From: Balneola vulgaris DSM 17893
Lineage (GTDB): Bacteria; Bacteroidota; Rhodothermia; Balneolales; Balneolaceae
Assembly (NCBI RefSeq): GCF_000375465.1
Contig: NZ_AQXH01000001.1
Span: forward strand, 1,570,768-1,634,767
DNA: 64,000 nt
Reading direction: 5' to 3'
Part shown: positions 41,286 to 49,791 of the stretch, piece after piece
Layout of the letters: every line of letters begins with the position of its first letter
How positions within the stretch are numbered: the stretch's first letter is position 1
Position numbers and translations under genes: made by a program
Notes under the pieces: model-generated
Told to the model about the DNA's origin: nothing
The model's input: the letters and a program-made list of their open reading frames with translations, nothing else
Database searches by the model: none

Positions 41286-42737
41286 TTATTTCTTCGTCCA
41301 CTTACTCACAAGTATGGTTATGAAAAGGCTTCCAAAAAACGCCGGAATCAACTCGTATAAATTGTCTTTTAGAACAGGAATCAAATACCAAACTATAGTA
41401 ATCACAGTTCCTGAAATTACCCCAGCAATTACGCCTTCTTTGGTTGTGCCTTTCCAATAAAGTGCCAGTATAGATGTAGGACCTAAGGCTGCTCCCAAAC
41501 CTGCCCATGCAAATAGCACCAACCAATACACAAGGTCTTGGGCTATCAATCCAAAAAGGAGGGCAAATACTACCAAGCCTAAAACCACTAAACGGCTATA
41601 TAACACTAAGGTTTTTTGCGGAATCTCTTCGTCTTTTTTAATGATCCTATCATACAAGTCTCGAACTACACTAGATGCCGCTACCAGTAGTTGCGAATCG
41701 GCCGTAGACATGATAGCCGCAAAAATAGAGGCGATTACTACTCCAAACAGAATTGGGTGTAAATGATTTTGAGCTAAAAATGGATATAGGTTTTCAGTAT
41801 CTGCGCCAGGAAGCATTCCAACCTCAGGGAAGTAGGCTCTACCAATTAACCCAATGAGTACGGCCCCCGCTGCCATTACTATATTCCAGAATGTTCCAAT
41901 TGCTGCCGCAAATCGCAGTTGCTTAGGGTCATCAATAGCCATGTACCTAGCTAAGATATGTGGATTTCCAGGAGAGCCCAGTCCTATTCCTACAAAACCG
42001 ACAAAGGCTCCAAATGTAAGGGCTGTTGGATCGATTAGCGCTGCATCTTGCAATTGTAAAGCCTCCATCATGGCTGCCCAACCACCAAAATCAATGATGG
42101 CTATTGTTGGCAAGAACACCAATGCTAATATCATAAAGAATGCTTGTATGGTATCAGTTAAACTAACTGCCAAGAATCCACCTAATACGGTATACAATAG
42201 AATGATACCCGCTGAAAGTAATACCCCACTGTTTTGTGTGATCCCAAAACTTGATGAAAATGCTTTACCACCAGCCACAAACTGCGCCGACACATAACTC
42301 ACCATAAATATTAAAAAGGTGATAACCAGTATAATGCGTAGCATTCCATTTTTATCGTTAAACCGAGTTGCAAAAAAATCTGGTACCGTTATACAATCAT
42401 GCACTTCAGTGAATTCTCGTAATCGTTTGGCGTAAGTCAAAAACAGTACTAATTCTACCGCTGTATATCCAACAACAGCCCATAGAGCGGATGCCCCTTG
42501 CGCATATACTAAACCCGTAACTCCCAGTAACAACCAAGCACTTCTACCCGAAACCACGGCCGATAGGGCAATCACGAGTTTATTCATTTTCCGACCACCA
42601 ATAAAAAACTCACTGATGCCTGAAGATGAAAATCGTGCCGAGTATAAGCCAATTCCTACCATCAATAGCAGATATCCTATAAAAGCGTATAGGGTGTATT
42701 GATCAACTGAAAGGCTAATGATTTGTGATTCGTCCAT
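41286..42737 (-). CDS. Sodium/solute symporter (SSS family, PutP-like)
   Basis: A 483-residue membrane protein with 13 predicted helices importing a solute, possibly proline, with Na+. Family marks: YLLLMVGIGLYSARFSSSGISEFFIGGRKM, then SAVVSGRSAWLLLGVTG, AEFVAG-type AQFVAGGKAF near 178, YTVLGGFLAVSLTDTIQAFFM, GLGSPGNPHILARYMAI and MSTADSQLLVAASSVVRDLY. These are close to PutP proline transporters. I start at ATG 42735-42737; the open frame extends 41 codons further upstream, but that part lacks homology and covers the gdh terminator. It lies between gdh and the susC gap. Confidence 0.9.
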   Translation of the reverse strand: MDESQIISLSVDQYTLYAFIGYLLLMVGIGLYSARFSSSGISEFFIGGRKMNKLVIALSAVVSGRSAWLLLGVTGLVYAQGASALWAVVGYTAVELVLFLTYAKRLREFTEVHDCITVPDFFATRFNDKNGMLRIILVITFLIFMVSYVSAQFVAGGKAFSSSFGITQNSGVLLSAGIILLYTVLGGFLAVSLTDTIQAFFMILALVFLPTIAIIDFGGWAAMMEALQLQDAALIDPTALTFGAFVGFVGIGLGSPGNPHILARYMAIDDPKQLRFAAAIGTFWNIVMAAGAVLIGLIGRAYFPEVGMLPGADTENLYPFLAQNHLHPILFGVVIASIFAAIMSTADSQLLVAASSVVRDLYDRIIKKDEEIPQKTLVLYSRLVVLGLVVFALLFGLIAQDLVYWLVLFAWAGLGAALGPTSILALYWKGTTKEGVIAGVISGTVITIVWYLIPVLKDNLYELIPAFFGSLFITILVSKWTKK

Positions 42738-42760
42738 AGTATTCCCCAAAAAGTATAGAT

Positions 42761-42788
42761 AAAAAAAGAGCCTCAACAAGGAGGCTCC
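42761..42788 (-). terminator. Terminator of the glutamate dehydrogenase gene
   Basis: GAGCCTC (42768-42774) pairs with GAGGCTC (42781-42787) over a six-base loop, followed on the minus strand by seven T (complement of 42761-42767). It separates gdh from the symporter gene. Confidence 0.9.
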
Positions 42789-42807
42789 AAAAGATGTAAC
42801 AGCGAAA

Positions 42808-44214
42808 TTATGGGAAGATGCCCATTTGCTCGTACATAATACCAATCTTATTGATGGCATTAATAAACGATGCTGTTCTGAGATCAGTGAGGTTATGCTC
42901 CTCTCGAATCTCTGATAGCTGATGGTAGGCTGTGATCATGGTTTCTTCAAGTCCAGAATCCACTAAGTCGTATTCTGACGCTCCATGAGCTAAGTTTTCC
43001 ATTTCATTCTCTGAAAATTTCTTACCCGAAATTTTTTCAATTTCTCGAACGATGCGTGTTAAGCTTTCTTCGTCGAAACGCTTATTCATTCTACCATAAC
43101 GAACGTGCTGAATGTTTTTCAACCACTCGAAGTAAGATACTACTACACCACCGGCATTTAAGTAAGCATCAGGCAGAATCAAAGCACCACGTTCTTTCAG
43201 CATTTCATGTGCATCAGCTGTAGTTGGTCCGTTGGCCGCTTCGGCAATAATCTTAGCCTTTACCTTCATGGCATTATCGCCAGTAATTTGGCTTTCAAGC
43301 GCCGCTGGAATCATGATATCACATTCCAGTTCTAAAGCATCCTTGTTCGTTGATAACTCTTTACTGTTACCAAAACCGATGATGCTTCCTGTTTCTTTTC
43401 TGAACTCAACTAGTTTCTCTAAATCTAGGCCGTTTGGATCGTAGATTGCGCCTTCCATTTCAGCAACACCTACAAGCTTTGCGCCCGCTTGGGTCATATA
43501 TAATGAAGCGTGGTATCCTACATTTCCTAAACCCTGAACTACAAATGTCTTCCCGTCTACGCCTACGCTTAGTCCAAGCTTGTCCATGTCTTTCTTCACA
43601 TTACAAGCTTCGCGGATACCAAAGAATACACCACGACCCGTGGCCTCGGTTCTACCCCTGATACCTCCTTGCTGAATTGGCTTTCCGGTTACACAACCTT
43701 CTGCATTTAAGTCTTCATTCATCTGACGGTAGGTATCTAAAATCCAGCCCATCTCACGAGCTCCTGTACCGTAATCTGGAGCAGGAACATCTACCCCTGC
43801 ACCAATAAATCCTTTTTTGATTAACTCATACGTATAACGACGAGTAATTCGCTCAAGCTCACTTACTGAATAATCACGAGTACTGATTTTAACACCACCT
43901 TTTGCACCACCAAATGGCACATCTACAATAGCGCACTTATAAGTCATCAATGCAGCCAATGCCATAGTTTCATCTTCGTCCACTTTGTGGCTATATCGAA
44001 TACCACCTTTTGTTGGTGTTTTGTGATGACTATGCTCTACGCGCCATCCCTCAATCACTTCAATGTCTCCGTTATCTCTACGGATTGGGAATGTTACGTG
44101 ATAAACAGTATTACATACTTTTATCTGGTTTAAAAGCCCTTTATCAAACTTTGTATAACGGGCTGCTTTATCAAAATTCTTATTTACCTGTTCGTAAAAT
44201 TTATAATGCGACAT
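42808..44214 (-). CDS. Glu/Leu/Phe/Val dehydrogenase, probably glutamate dehydrogenase
   Basis: Interconverts glutamate and 2-oxoglutarate plus ammonia with NAD(P)H. The 468-residue protein has TPTKGGIRY at 66-74, the active-site PFGGAKGGVK at 100-109 with Lys105, PAPDYGTGAREMGW near 164, and the Rossmann loop VQGLGNVGYHASLY near 225-238. NGPTTADA and NAGGVVVSYFEW follow. The length is between the small and large hexameric types, with extra residues in the region KKDMDKLGLSVGVDG. Substrate could be another amino acid, though the Glu type is the best fit. It is monocistronic with a clear terminator. Confidence 0.9.
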   Translation of the reverse strand: MSHYKFYEQVNKNFDKAARYTKFDKGLLNQIKVCNTVYHVTFPIRRDNGDIEVIEGWRVEHSHHKTPTKGGIRYSHKVDEDETMALAALMTYKCAIVDVPFGGAKGGVKISTRDYSVSELERITRRYTYELIKKGFIGAGVDVPAPDYGTGAREMGWILDTYRQMNEDLNAEGCVTGKPIQQGGIRGRTEATGRGVFFGIREACNVKKDMDKLGLSVGVDGKTFVVQGLGNVGYHASLYMTQAGAKLVGVAEMEGAIYDPNGLDLEKLVEFRKETGSIIGFGNSKELSTNKDALELECDIMIPAALESQITGDNAMKVKAKIIAEAANGPTTADAHEMLKERGALILPDAYLNAGGVVVSYFEWLKNIQHVRYGRMNKRFDEESLTRIVREIEKISGKKFSENEMENLAHGASEYDLVDSGLEETMITAYHQLSEIREEHNLTDLRTASFINAINKIGIMYEQMGIFP

Positions 44215-44288
44215 CGTGTAGATATTATGCAGTTGGTTGATAATTGGATGGTCGCAATAATCTAACTTAGAAACAAGAAAAAGGGCTT

Positions 44289-45044
44289 TTATCTATTATG
44301 CGAAAGTGGCAGAGCTACATGTAAATGGTCAGCCGTACCAACATGCCGAAGTGTTTTAAGACCCACTGCCTTCAAAGCATACTCTATACTTTTATTCCGA
44401 AACTCAGATCGTCCTTTTGTACGCAGGTCAATTGCATGCACAAAACCATTACTCTGTTCATAGTGCATGGATGCCCTGTTTAAAGGGATTCCCATCTTTG
44501 CATAGTCTTCTTCTGTTCGTTTGATGTCGGTAATAACCAAGCTGTTATCAGCGAGGGTTGTGGTTGCAACCGCCACTCTTAATATGGGGTGCAATGAACG
44601 ATATACAACTCTTACTTCTTCACTCTTTGCATGTACCCCTGATAGATAAAAAACAGCATATAAACAGAATCCACCCACCATGATACTGGCTATACTGCCA
44701 CTGATTTTGGCCACTCGTTTTTTGTGCTTGGCCCTTCGAAATAAAATAAGCTGATACACTAATAGGATAAATGACGTAAGAAGGATGCCGCCAGTAAGTG
44801 CTAACCATCCGTTATAGCCGTGCGTGATATTAAGATATACTGATGTTCGGATGAGAAGAAAAAAGGGAAGCACCAATAATAAAACCAAGCCTATGAGCTT
44901 GGTCAGCAATCCTAGAAAAGTTCTCTTTTTCTTTACTCTTTCCTTAGGGGCCGTTGGTGTTATATCAGAAGAACATTTGCCCTCGATTGCAAAGGACTCT
45001 TTATTGAGTAGCCAATCAATATCTTTTTGAGAAATTTGTTCCAT
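44289..45044 (-). CDS. Membrane protein with a possible M15-like zinc peptidase domain
   Basis: No family recognised with confidence. The 251-residue protein has a soluble N-terminus (1-45), three membrane helices (about 46-68, 78-101, 113-134), and a C-terminal extracytoplasmic domain. In that domain SMHYEQSNG is followed by FVHAIDLRT, and the end has TADHLHVALP. Spacing of a His, an HxID and a DHLHV resembles the SxHxxGxAxD ... ExxHxH zinc signature of M15 (VanY-type) carboxypeptidases, with Asp in place of the usual Glu. The match is partial. It may act on cell-wall peptides. It ends a three-gene membrane-protein run. Confidence 0.5.
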   Translation of the reverse strand: MEQISQKDIDWLLNKESFAIEGKCSSDITPTAPKERVKKKRTFLGLLTKLIGLVLLLVLPFFLLIRTSVYLNITHGYNGWLALTGGILLTSFILLVYQLILFRRAKHKKRVAKISGSIASIMVGGFCLYAVFYLSGVHAKSEEVRVVYRSLHPILRVAVATTTLADNSLVITDIKRTEEDYAKMGIPLNRASMHYEQSNGFVHAIDLRTKGRSEFRNKSIEYALKAVGLKTLRHVGTADHLHVALPLSHNR

Positions 45045-45074
45045 GCTGCCTTACACGGAACAACAGCGAAGGGG

Positions 45075-45470
45075 TTACATCATTCGCTGACTGTGCCTCA
45101 TCAGAAACGGCAAACTTTGTAGAATGATCACAATGATAACTGCCATTACAATGGCTTCGGTTGGATTTTGATATATAGCTCTTCCCAAGTTATTTAAATG
45201 AAAGGCGATTAAAACTCCGGAGCTAAACAGACCAAACACGAAGGCCCACTTTGTACGCAACCATAGGCCGATACTGGCAAATAAACTTATAAAGCCGCCC
45301 CCAAGCTGAGTAATATACAAGAAGATAGGAATGTCTTGATTCTCAAAATCGAATAGCTCAGAAGAGGGAACAGTTATTAGTCCCCAAGCAGCGGCTATTA
45401 TCATATACAAGCCTACGGCTAAAAGAAAAAGTGTGAGGAATAAGTTGATGTTACGGTCTTTGCGGTTCAT
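45075..45470 (-). CDS. Four-helix membrane protein of unknown function
   Basis: Not recognised. 131 residues with four hydrophobic segments (about 9-30, 47-66, 72-92, 103-122) and short basic loops; the build resembles DoxX-like small membrane proteins, but there is no diagnostic motif. It lies 30 bases before the start of the 251-residue protein and 68 bases after the 94-residue one. Its start codon is three bases from a hairpin (45473-45518) that could limit translation. Confidence 0.6.
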   Translation of the reverse strand: MNRKDRNINLFLTLFLLAVGLYMIIAAAWGLITVPSSELFDFENQDIPIFLYITQLGGGFISLFASIGLWLRTKWAFVFGLFSSGVLIAFHLNNLGRAIYQNPTEAIVMAVIIVIILQSLPFLMRHSQRMM

Positions 45471-45472
45471 TC

Positions 45473-45518
45473 ATTGAGGCATTCTGTGAGCAGTACTTTT
45501 GAATGCTTATACCTCAAT
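45473..45518. promoter_or_regulatory. Hairpin touching the start of the four-helix protein gene
   Basis: ATTGAGG (45473-45479) pairs with CCTCAAT (45512-45518) and GCATTC (45479-45484) with GAATGC (45501-45506). In the minus-strand mRNA the stem ends two bases before the ATG at 45468-45470, so folding would cover the ribosome binding site. No T-run follows. Confidence 0.4.
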
Positions 45519-45538
45519 CATCAACTTTGTTCCCGATT

Positions 45539-45823
45539 TTAGGTTTTCGAAAAAATAGGCTTTTGCTTACGGAATGAGTTAATGGTGAATAGAACCAATG
45601 TTGTAGTAATTGCCGCATAATAACCGGCACCTACTAAGTTAAATGATTTCACAATCACACCACCTACTAAGGCCGAAATCGCACCAATAATAATACTAGG
45701 AATCATACGAACGCCATGGTCGCCAGAAAACATATAGCTCAACCATCCAATAATGCTACCAAGTGTTAAAAGTCCAAAAAAAATCATAATCAGCCTGCTT
45801 GTTTGTTTCTTATTTACACTCAT
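45539..45823 (-). CDS. Small three-helix membrane protein of unknown function
   Basis: Not recognised. 94 residues with hydrophobic segments at about 11-31, 39-60 and 65-84 and a basic tail (RKQKPIFSKT). It is the first gene of the three-gene membrane-protein run and diverges from the dipeptidase gene across a 79-base gap. Confidence 0.55.
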   Translation of the reverse strand: MSVNKKQTSRLIMIFFGLLTLGSIIGWLSYMFSGDHGVRMIPSIIIGAISALVGGVIVKSFNLVGAGYYAAITTTLVLFTINSFRKQKPIFSKT

Positions 45824-45902
45824 TTCAACATATTGGCCATCAAATAGTTCCTATTTTCCTATTTATGGAGCCTATAGCAAATACTAATCAAAACGATAAA
45901 AC

Positions 45903-47201
45903 ATGAAATTCTCATCCATATTAGCACTTTTAATAATGTTCACGATCGGGGGGTGCTCATCAAATAATGAAGTGGATTCGGAGCTTATCTCTAAAGCTCG
46001 CGAGATTCACGACCGGGTTATCACACTAGATACACATGCCGACATTAACGTGGCAAACTTCACAGAAGAGAAAAACTATACTTCTGATATTAATACCCAA
46101 GTTAACCTTCCTAAGATGGAAAAAGGTGGCTTAGACGTAGCTTTCTTTATTGTATACACAGGCCAAGGCGATTTAACGGATGAAGGCTTTGATGCCGCTT
46201 ATGCAAATGCTACTTCAAAATTTGATGCCATTCACCGTTTAGTTAAGGATTTTGCACCCGACCGCATTGGCTTAGCTACTACTTCTGATGAAGTTCGTGC
46301 TCTTGTTGCTGAAGGGAAAAAAGTAGCCATGATTGGTGTTGAAAACGCTTACCCATTAGGGATGGAAATTGAACGAGTAAAAGAGTTTTACGACAAAGGC
46401 GCTCGTTATATGTCGCTTTCTCACAATGGCCATAGCCAATTAAGTGACTCGAATACAGGAGAAAGAGATGATGTTTGGTTACACGATGGAGTTAGCGACT
46501 TTGGAAAGGAAGTAATTAAAGAGATGAATAAGTGGGGAATCATGATTGACCTTTCTCACCCATCTAAGAAAGCTAACCTTCAAACCATGGAGCTTTCAAA
46601 AGCACCTGTAATTGCTTCACATTCTTCTGCACGTGCTATGAACGACGTAAGTAGAAACCTTGATGATGAAGAATTATTAGCTCTGAAAGAAAATGGTGGC
46701 GTTGTACAGACTGTTGCTTTTAGAAGCTATGTAGATTCTGAAAAGCATAGCGCTAACCGCGAAGCGGCTTCAAAAATTGAAGCTGAAGTAGCAAAGGAAA
46801 TGGGCTTTGAGCTTGTAAGTAGAGATTCTATTCGTGCCATGAGCACCGATACTCGTGATGCTTACTTTGCTAAACTCAGCGAAATGCGTGAAAAAGCAGC
46901 TCCTCGAATTGAGAAAGAAGTAAAAGAAATTGCACCACCAGTAGATGTTGCTGACTTTGTAGACCACATCGACTATATGGTAAAACTGATCGGATTGGAT
47001 CACGTTGGAATCAGCTCTGATTTCGATGGCGGTGGCGGTGTTGACGGATGGATGGACGCTTCTGAAACCTTCAACGTAACCCTCGAGCTTGTGAAGCGTG
47101 GCTACACTGAAGAAGAAATTGAGAAACTTTGGAGTGGCAACTTACTTCGTGTTCTTGATGAAGTACAGAAAGTAGCTCAAGAGATTCAAGCAGAAGGATA
47201 A
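45903..47201 (+). CDS. Membrane dipeptidase (peptidase M19), lipoprotein
   Basis: A zinc dipeptidase of the renal dipeptidase family, exported as a lipoprotein (lipobox IGGC, cysteine 18). Of 432 residues, the metal ligands are all present: His45 and Asp47 in DTHAD, Glu147 in GVENAYPLG, His219 in IDLSHP, His240 in ASHSSARA, and the late Asp in SSDFDGGGG. A helical insert at about 280-335 (Glu/Ala/Lys-rich) is longer than in the mammalian enzyme. It cleaves dipeptides outside the cytoplasm. It is monocistronic with a strong terminator. Confidence 0.93.
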   Translation: MKFSSILALLIMFTIGGCSSNNEVDSELISKAREIHDRVITLDTHADINVANFTEEKNYTSDINTQVNLPKMEKGGLDVAFFIVYTGQGDLTDEGFDAAYANATSKFDAIHRLVKDFAPDRIGLATTSDEVRALVAEGKKVAMIGVENAYPLGMEIERVKEFYDKGARYMSLSHNGHSQLSDSNTGERDDVWLHDGVSDFGKEVIKEMNKWGIMIDLSHPSKKANLQTMELSKAPVIASHSSARAMNDVSRNLDDEELLALKENGGVVQTVAFRSYVDSEKHSANREAASKIEAEVAKEMGFELVSRDSIRAMSTDTRDAYFAKLSEMREKAAPRIEKEVKEIAPPVDVADFVDHIDYMVKLIGLDHVGISSDFDGGGGVDGWMDASETFNVTLELVKRGYTEEEIEKLWSGNLLRVLDEVQKVAQEIQAEG

Positions 47202-47230
47202 TTCCTCTCAAATTTTTATCTCCAATTTTA

Positions 47231-47255
47231 AAGCCTCCAACCGGAGGCTTTTTTT
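47231..47255 (+). terminator. Terminator of the dipeptidase gene
   Basis: AAGCCTCC (47231-47238) pairs perfectly with GGAGGCTT (47243-47250) over AACC and is followed by five or more T. Confidence 0.92.
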
Positions 47256-47301
47256 ATGCCCATTATTCTCGCTTAACAATGTTTTTGATTTCAGTTATAT
47301 G

Positions 47302-47307
47302 TATAAT
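47302..47307 (+). promoter_or_regulatory. TATAAT box very close to the dinB start
   Basis: A perfect TATAAT ends only six bases before the dinB ATG. If used as a -10 element the transcript would start at or near the start codon (leaderless or nearly so). No -35 box lies at the usual distance: TTGATT (47285-47290) is only 11 bases upstream. The box may be chance in AT-rich sequence. Confidence 0.25.
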
Positions 47308-47313
47308 TAATGT

Positions 47314-48429
47314 ATGAAACCAACGACCATATACCGCAAAATAATCCATATTGATATGGATGCTTTTTTTGCCTCTGTAGAACAGAGAGACCAACCAGCA
47401 TTGCGTGGCAAACCCGTTATAGTAGGTGGTAGCCCTAATGGTCGAGGGGTGGTATCAACGGCTAGCTATGAAGCACGTAAATTTGGAGTACATTCTGCCA
47501 TGCCATGTGCCCAAGCGGCACGACTTTGTCCTCATGGTATTTTTGTGAAAGGACGCTTCGAAGCATACAAGGAAGCCTCCCGGCAGATACGAGAGATTTT
47601 TCATGACTATACGGATTTAGTGGAACCCTTGTCATTGGATGAGGCCTACCTTGATGTAACCGAGAACCACAAGGGCATGAAATCGGCTACCCTAATTGCT
47701 AAAGAAATTCTAGAACGCATTTATTCAACTACCCAACTTACCGCATCAGCCGGAGTGAGTTATTGTAAATTCATTGCAAAAGTAGCCTCTGATATCAACA
47801 AACCGAATGGACTTACTCTCATTACTCCTGAAGAGGCTCAGACATTTTTGGAGGAATTAGATATCAAAAAATTCTACGGTGTTGGGAAAGCAACACAGAA
47901 AAAAATGCATTCACTAGGTATCAAAACAGGAGCGGATTTAAAGAAGTGGACGGAACTAGATCTGATTAAAGCTTTTGGTAAATCGGGCCGTCATTATTAT
48001 CACATTGTTCGCGGAATCGATAACCGTGAAGTGAAAGCGCATCGTACCCGAAAGTCGTATGGCAAAGAGCGAACCTTCTCAGATGACAAAGAAGACTTAA
48101 ACTGGATTGCTTCTTTTTTGGATGAATTATCTGAATCCATATCAGAAGGGATGAAAAAAATTCAAGCCGCAGGCAAGACTATCACGCTTAAAGTGCGCTA
48201 CAAAAACTTCGACACCATCACCCGCAGCCAATCGCTTCCTAACTATACCAATCGAACAGAGGATATAGCAGAAGTTGTACGTCAGCTTTTAGAGCAAACG
48301 GATGTTGGAACTCGTAAAGTTCGGCTTCTGGGAATCTCTGTTTCGAATTTAAATTTATCCGAAGAACACTACTATCAACAACTTGAGTTAGAATTCAACA
48401 AAAGCCTTTCCTCTTCCCCTGCCCTTTAG
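47314..48429 (+). CDS. dinB: DNA polymerase IV (DinB), Y-family translesion polymerase
   Basis: Error-prone polymerase that copies past damaged bases. The 371-residue protein has the catalytic IHIDMDAFFASVE at about 11-23 (Asp14, Asp16 and the steric-gate Phe), EPLSLDEAYLDVT with the second acidic pair near 102-114, SAGVSYCKFIAKVASDINKPNG near 146-167, the helix-hairpin-helix KFYGVGKATQKKMHSLGI, and a little-finger domain. The C-terminus has QLELEF, similar to the QL-x-LF motif that binds the beta sliding clamp. No SOS box (LexA site) is evident upstream. Confidence 0.95.
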   Translation: MKPTTIYRKIIHIDMDAFFASVEQRDQPALRGKPVIVGGSPNGRGVVSTASYEARKFGVHSAMPCAQAARLCPHGIFVKGRFEAYKEASRQIREIFHDYTDLVEPLSLDEAYLDVTENHKGMKSATLIAKEILERIYSTTQLTASAGVSYCKFIAKVASDINKPNGLTLITPEEAQTFLEELDIKKFYGVGKATQKKMHSLGIKTGADLKKWTELDLIKAFGKSGRHYYHIVRGIDNREVKAHRTRKSYGKERTFSDDKEDLNWIASFLDELSESISEGMKKIQAAGKTITLKVRYKNFDTITRSQSLPNYTNRTEDIAEVVRQLLEQTDVGTRKVRLLGISVSNLNLSEEHYYQQLELEFNKSLSSSPAL

Positions 48430-48535
48430 GGTAAAATTATTTCAATAAAACTCTACTCTCTTAAAACTATATTCTGATTCATGTCGTCTTAGCCTACGAG
48501 AACAAATTTCGGGACAAGAATTGCAAAACGATAAT

Positions 48536-49108
48536 ATGGAAGATGCGCGGTTAGTTGAGGATTTCTTAGGTGGTAATCACCAAGCGTTTAACGTACTCGT
48601 AAGTAGGTGGCAAGGTAAAATCCATCACTTTGCGTACCGTTACTTTGCTTGCTCTGATGATGCCGCAGAGATCACTCAAAAAACTTTCATCAAGGCATAT
48701 CAAAAGCTCGATACTTTGGATGATGCCCAAAAATTTAGCTCTTGGCTATACCGTATTGCAAACAATTTGTGCCTCGATGAACTCAAGAGAGTGGGACGTA
48801 AAAGAGCAACCTCGTATGAGGCACTAAAAGTAGCACCCCAATCAGAAACGACAACCTCAGCCGATTCTGAAGTTCTACGCAACGAAGGTTTGGTATTGCT
48901 ACACAAAGCATTATTGCAGCTACCAAACGAACAACGAGTAGTTGTAATCATGAAAGAATATGAAGGACTTACGTTCCCAGAAATTGCAGAAGTCTTAGAC
49001 GAACCAATTAACACCGTGAAATCAAGAATGTATTATGGGTTGAAGGCCCTCAAAAAAACCTTCGACGCATGGAATATCAATAAAGAGGTTTTTACTTATG
49101 ATGACTAA
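48536..49108 (+). CDS. ECF-type RNA polymerase sigma factor (second of two)
   Basis: A 190-residue ECF sigma factor from the ATG at 48536; a TTG at 48521 would add five residues. Region 2 covers about 10-80 (FNVLVSRWQGKIHHFAYRYFACSDDAAEITQKTFIKAYQ and FSSWLYRIANNLCLDELKR) and region 4 about 120-180 (LLQLPNEQRVVVIMKEYEGLTFPEIAEVLDEPINTVKSRMYYGLKAL). Its 3-prime end overlaps the anti-sigma gene by 11 bases, a translational coupling usual for sigma/anti-sigma pairs. The third gene is a secreted two-domain protein. Confidence 0.92.
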   Translation: MEDARLVEDFLGGNHQAFNVLVSRWQGKIHHFAYRYFACSDDAAEITQKTFIKAYQKLDTLDDAQKFSSWLYRIANNLCLDELKRVGRKRATSYEALKVAPQSETTTSADSEVLRNEGLVLLHKALLQLPNEQRVVVIMKEYEGLTFPEIAEVLDEPINTVKSRMYYGLKALKKTFDAWNINKEVFTYDD

Positions 49109-49781
49109 AGAAGAAGCTCGATTACTCTTAATGGATTACCTCTATGGTGAGTTAGATACCGAGAAAGAAAAAGAATTAATGCTCTTTGTGGAGCAACACG
49201 ATGACCTAAAACAAGAATTTGCGGAGCTTTCTGATACACAGTCGTTCTTGCATCACCTACCTGTGCAGGACCCAGACGAGCAGCTCGTAATCATGGAACC
49301 CAATAACGATGAAAAGCCGAGTATCTGGGAGCAATTTATAGCCCTGATATCACCACAAAGTGGCTTTGCTCGATTTAGTTATGGCATGGCTACCCTTGCA
49401 TTGGTCTTTATCATTACAGGAGCAATCACTGGCCTAAACATTACATATAACGATTCTGGAATGCAGATCGGATTTGGTGAAGTGGCTCCAGCGCAGCAAA
49501 CTTTTACGGCTGAACAAGTGCAAATGATTGTTCAGCAAGTACAAAGAGATAATGTAGCCTTGGTTAAACAGATAGTGGCAGATGCCCAAGAACAACAGAA
49601 TATGCAACTAGAAGCAACCTTTGCCAGCTTTGCCGACTATTTAGAGTCACAGCGAACTACCGACTTGAAACTCATTAGTTCTGGACTCGCAGATCTCGAA
49701 GAAACTACATACGATCGTATCAAACAAAACGAACAGGTATTAGGCGAAATAATACAAACTGTAAGCTTAAGAAATAAATAA
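49098..49781 (+). CDS. Anti-sigma factor, single-pass membrane protein
   Basis: 227 residues: an N-terminal anti-sigma-type helical domain (about 1-55, EEARLLLMDYLYGELDTEKEKELMLFVEQHDDL), which has the general form of ASD/zf-HC2 domains but lacks the zinc-binding His-Cys-Cys set, then one membrane helix (about 97-117) and a periplasmic tail rich in Gln with a coiled-coil look (about 135-225, QTFTAEQVQMIVQQVQRDNVALVKQIV and on). It overlaps the sigma gene and is followed after 10 bases by the secreted two-domain protein. A second ATG lies directly after the first. It likely releases its sigma factor upon an envelope signal. Confidence 0.8.
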   Translation: MMTKEEARLLLMDYLYGELDTEKEKELMLFVEQHDDLKQEFAELSDTQSFLHHLPVQDPDEQLVIMEPNNDEKPSIWEQFIALISPQSGFARFSYGMATLALVFIITGAITGLNITYNDSGMQIGFGEVAPAQQTFTAEQVQMIVQQVQRDNVALVKQIVADAQEQQNMQLEATFASFADYLESQRTTDLKLISSGLADLEETTYDRIKQNEQVLGEIIQTVSLRNK

Positions 49782-49791
49782 GGACACTCCC

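Noticed and set aside
42738..42860. 41-codon N-terminal extension of the SSS symporter
   Set aside because: It runs across the gdh terminator hairpin and the gdh 3-prime end; the family begins at the ATG at 42735-42737.
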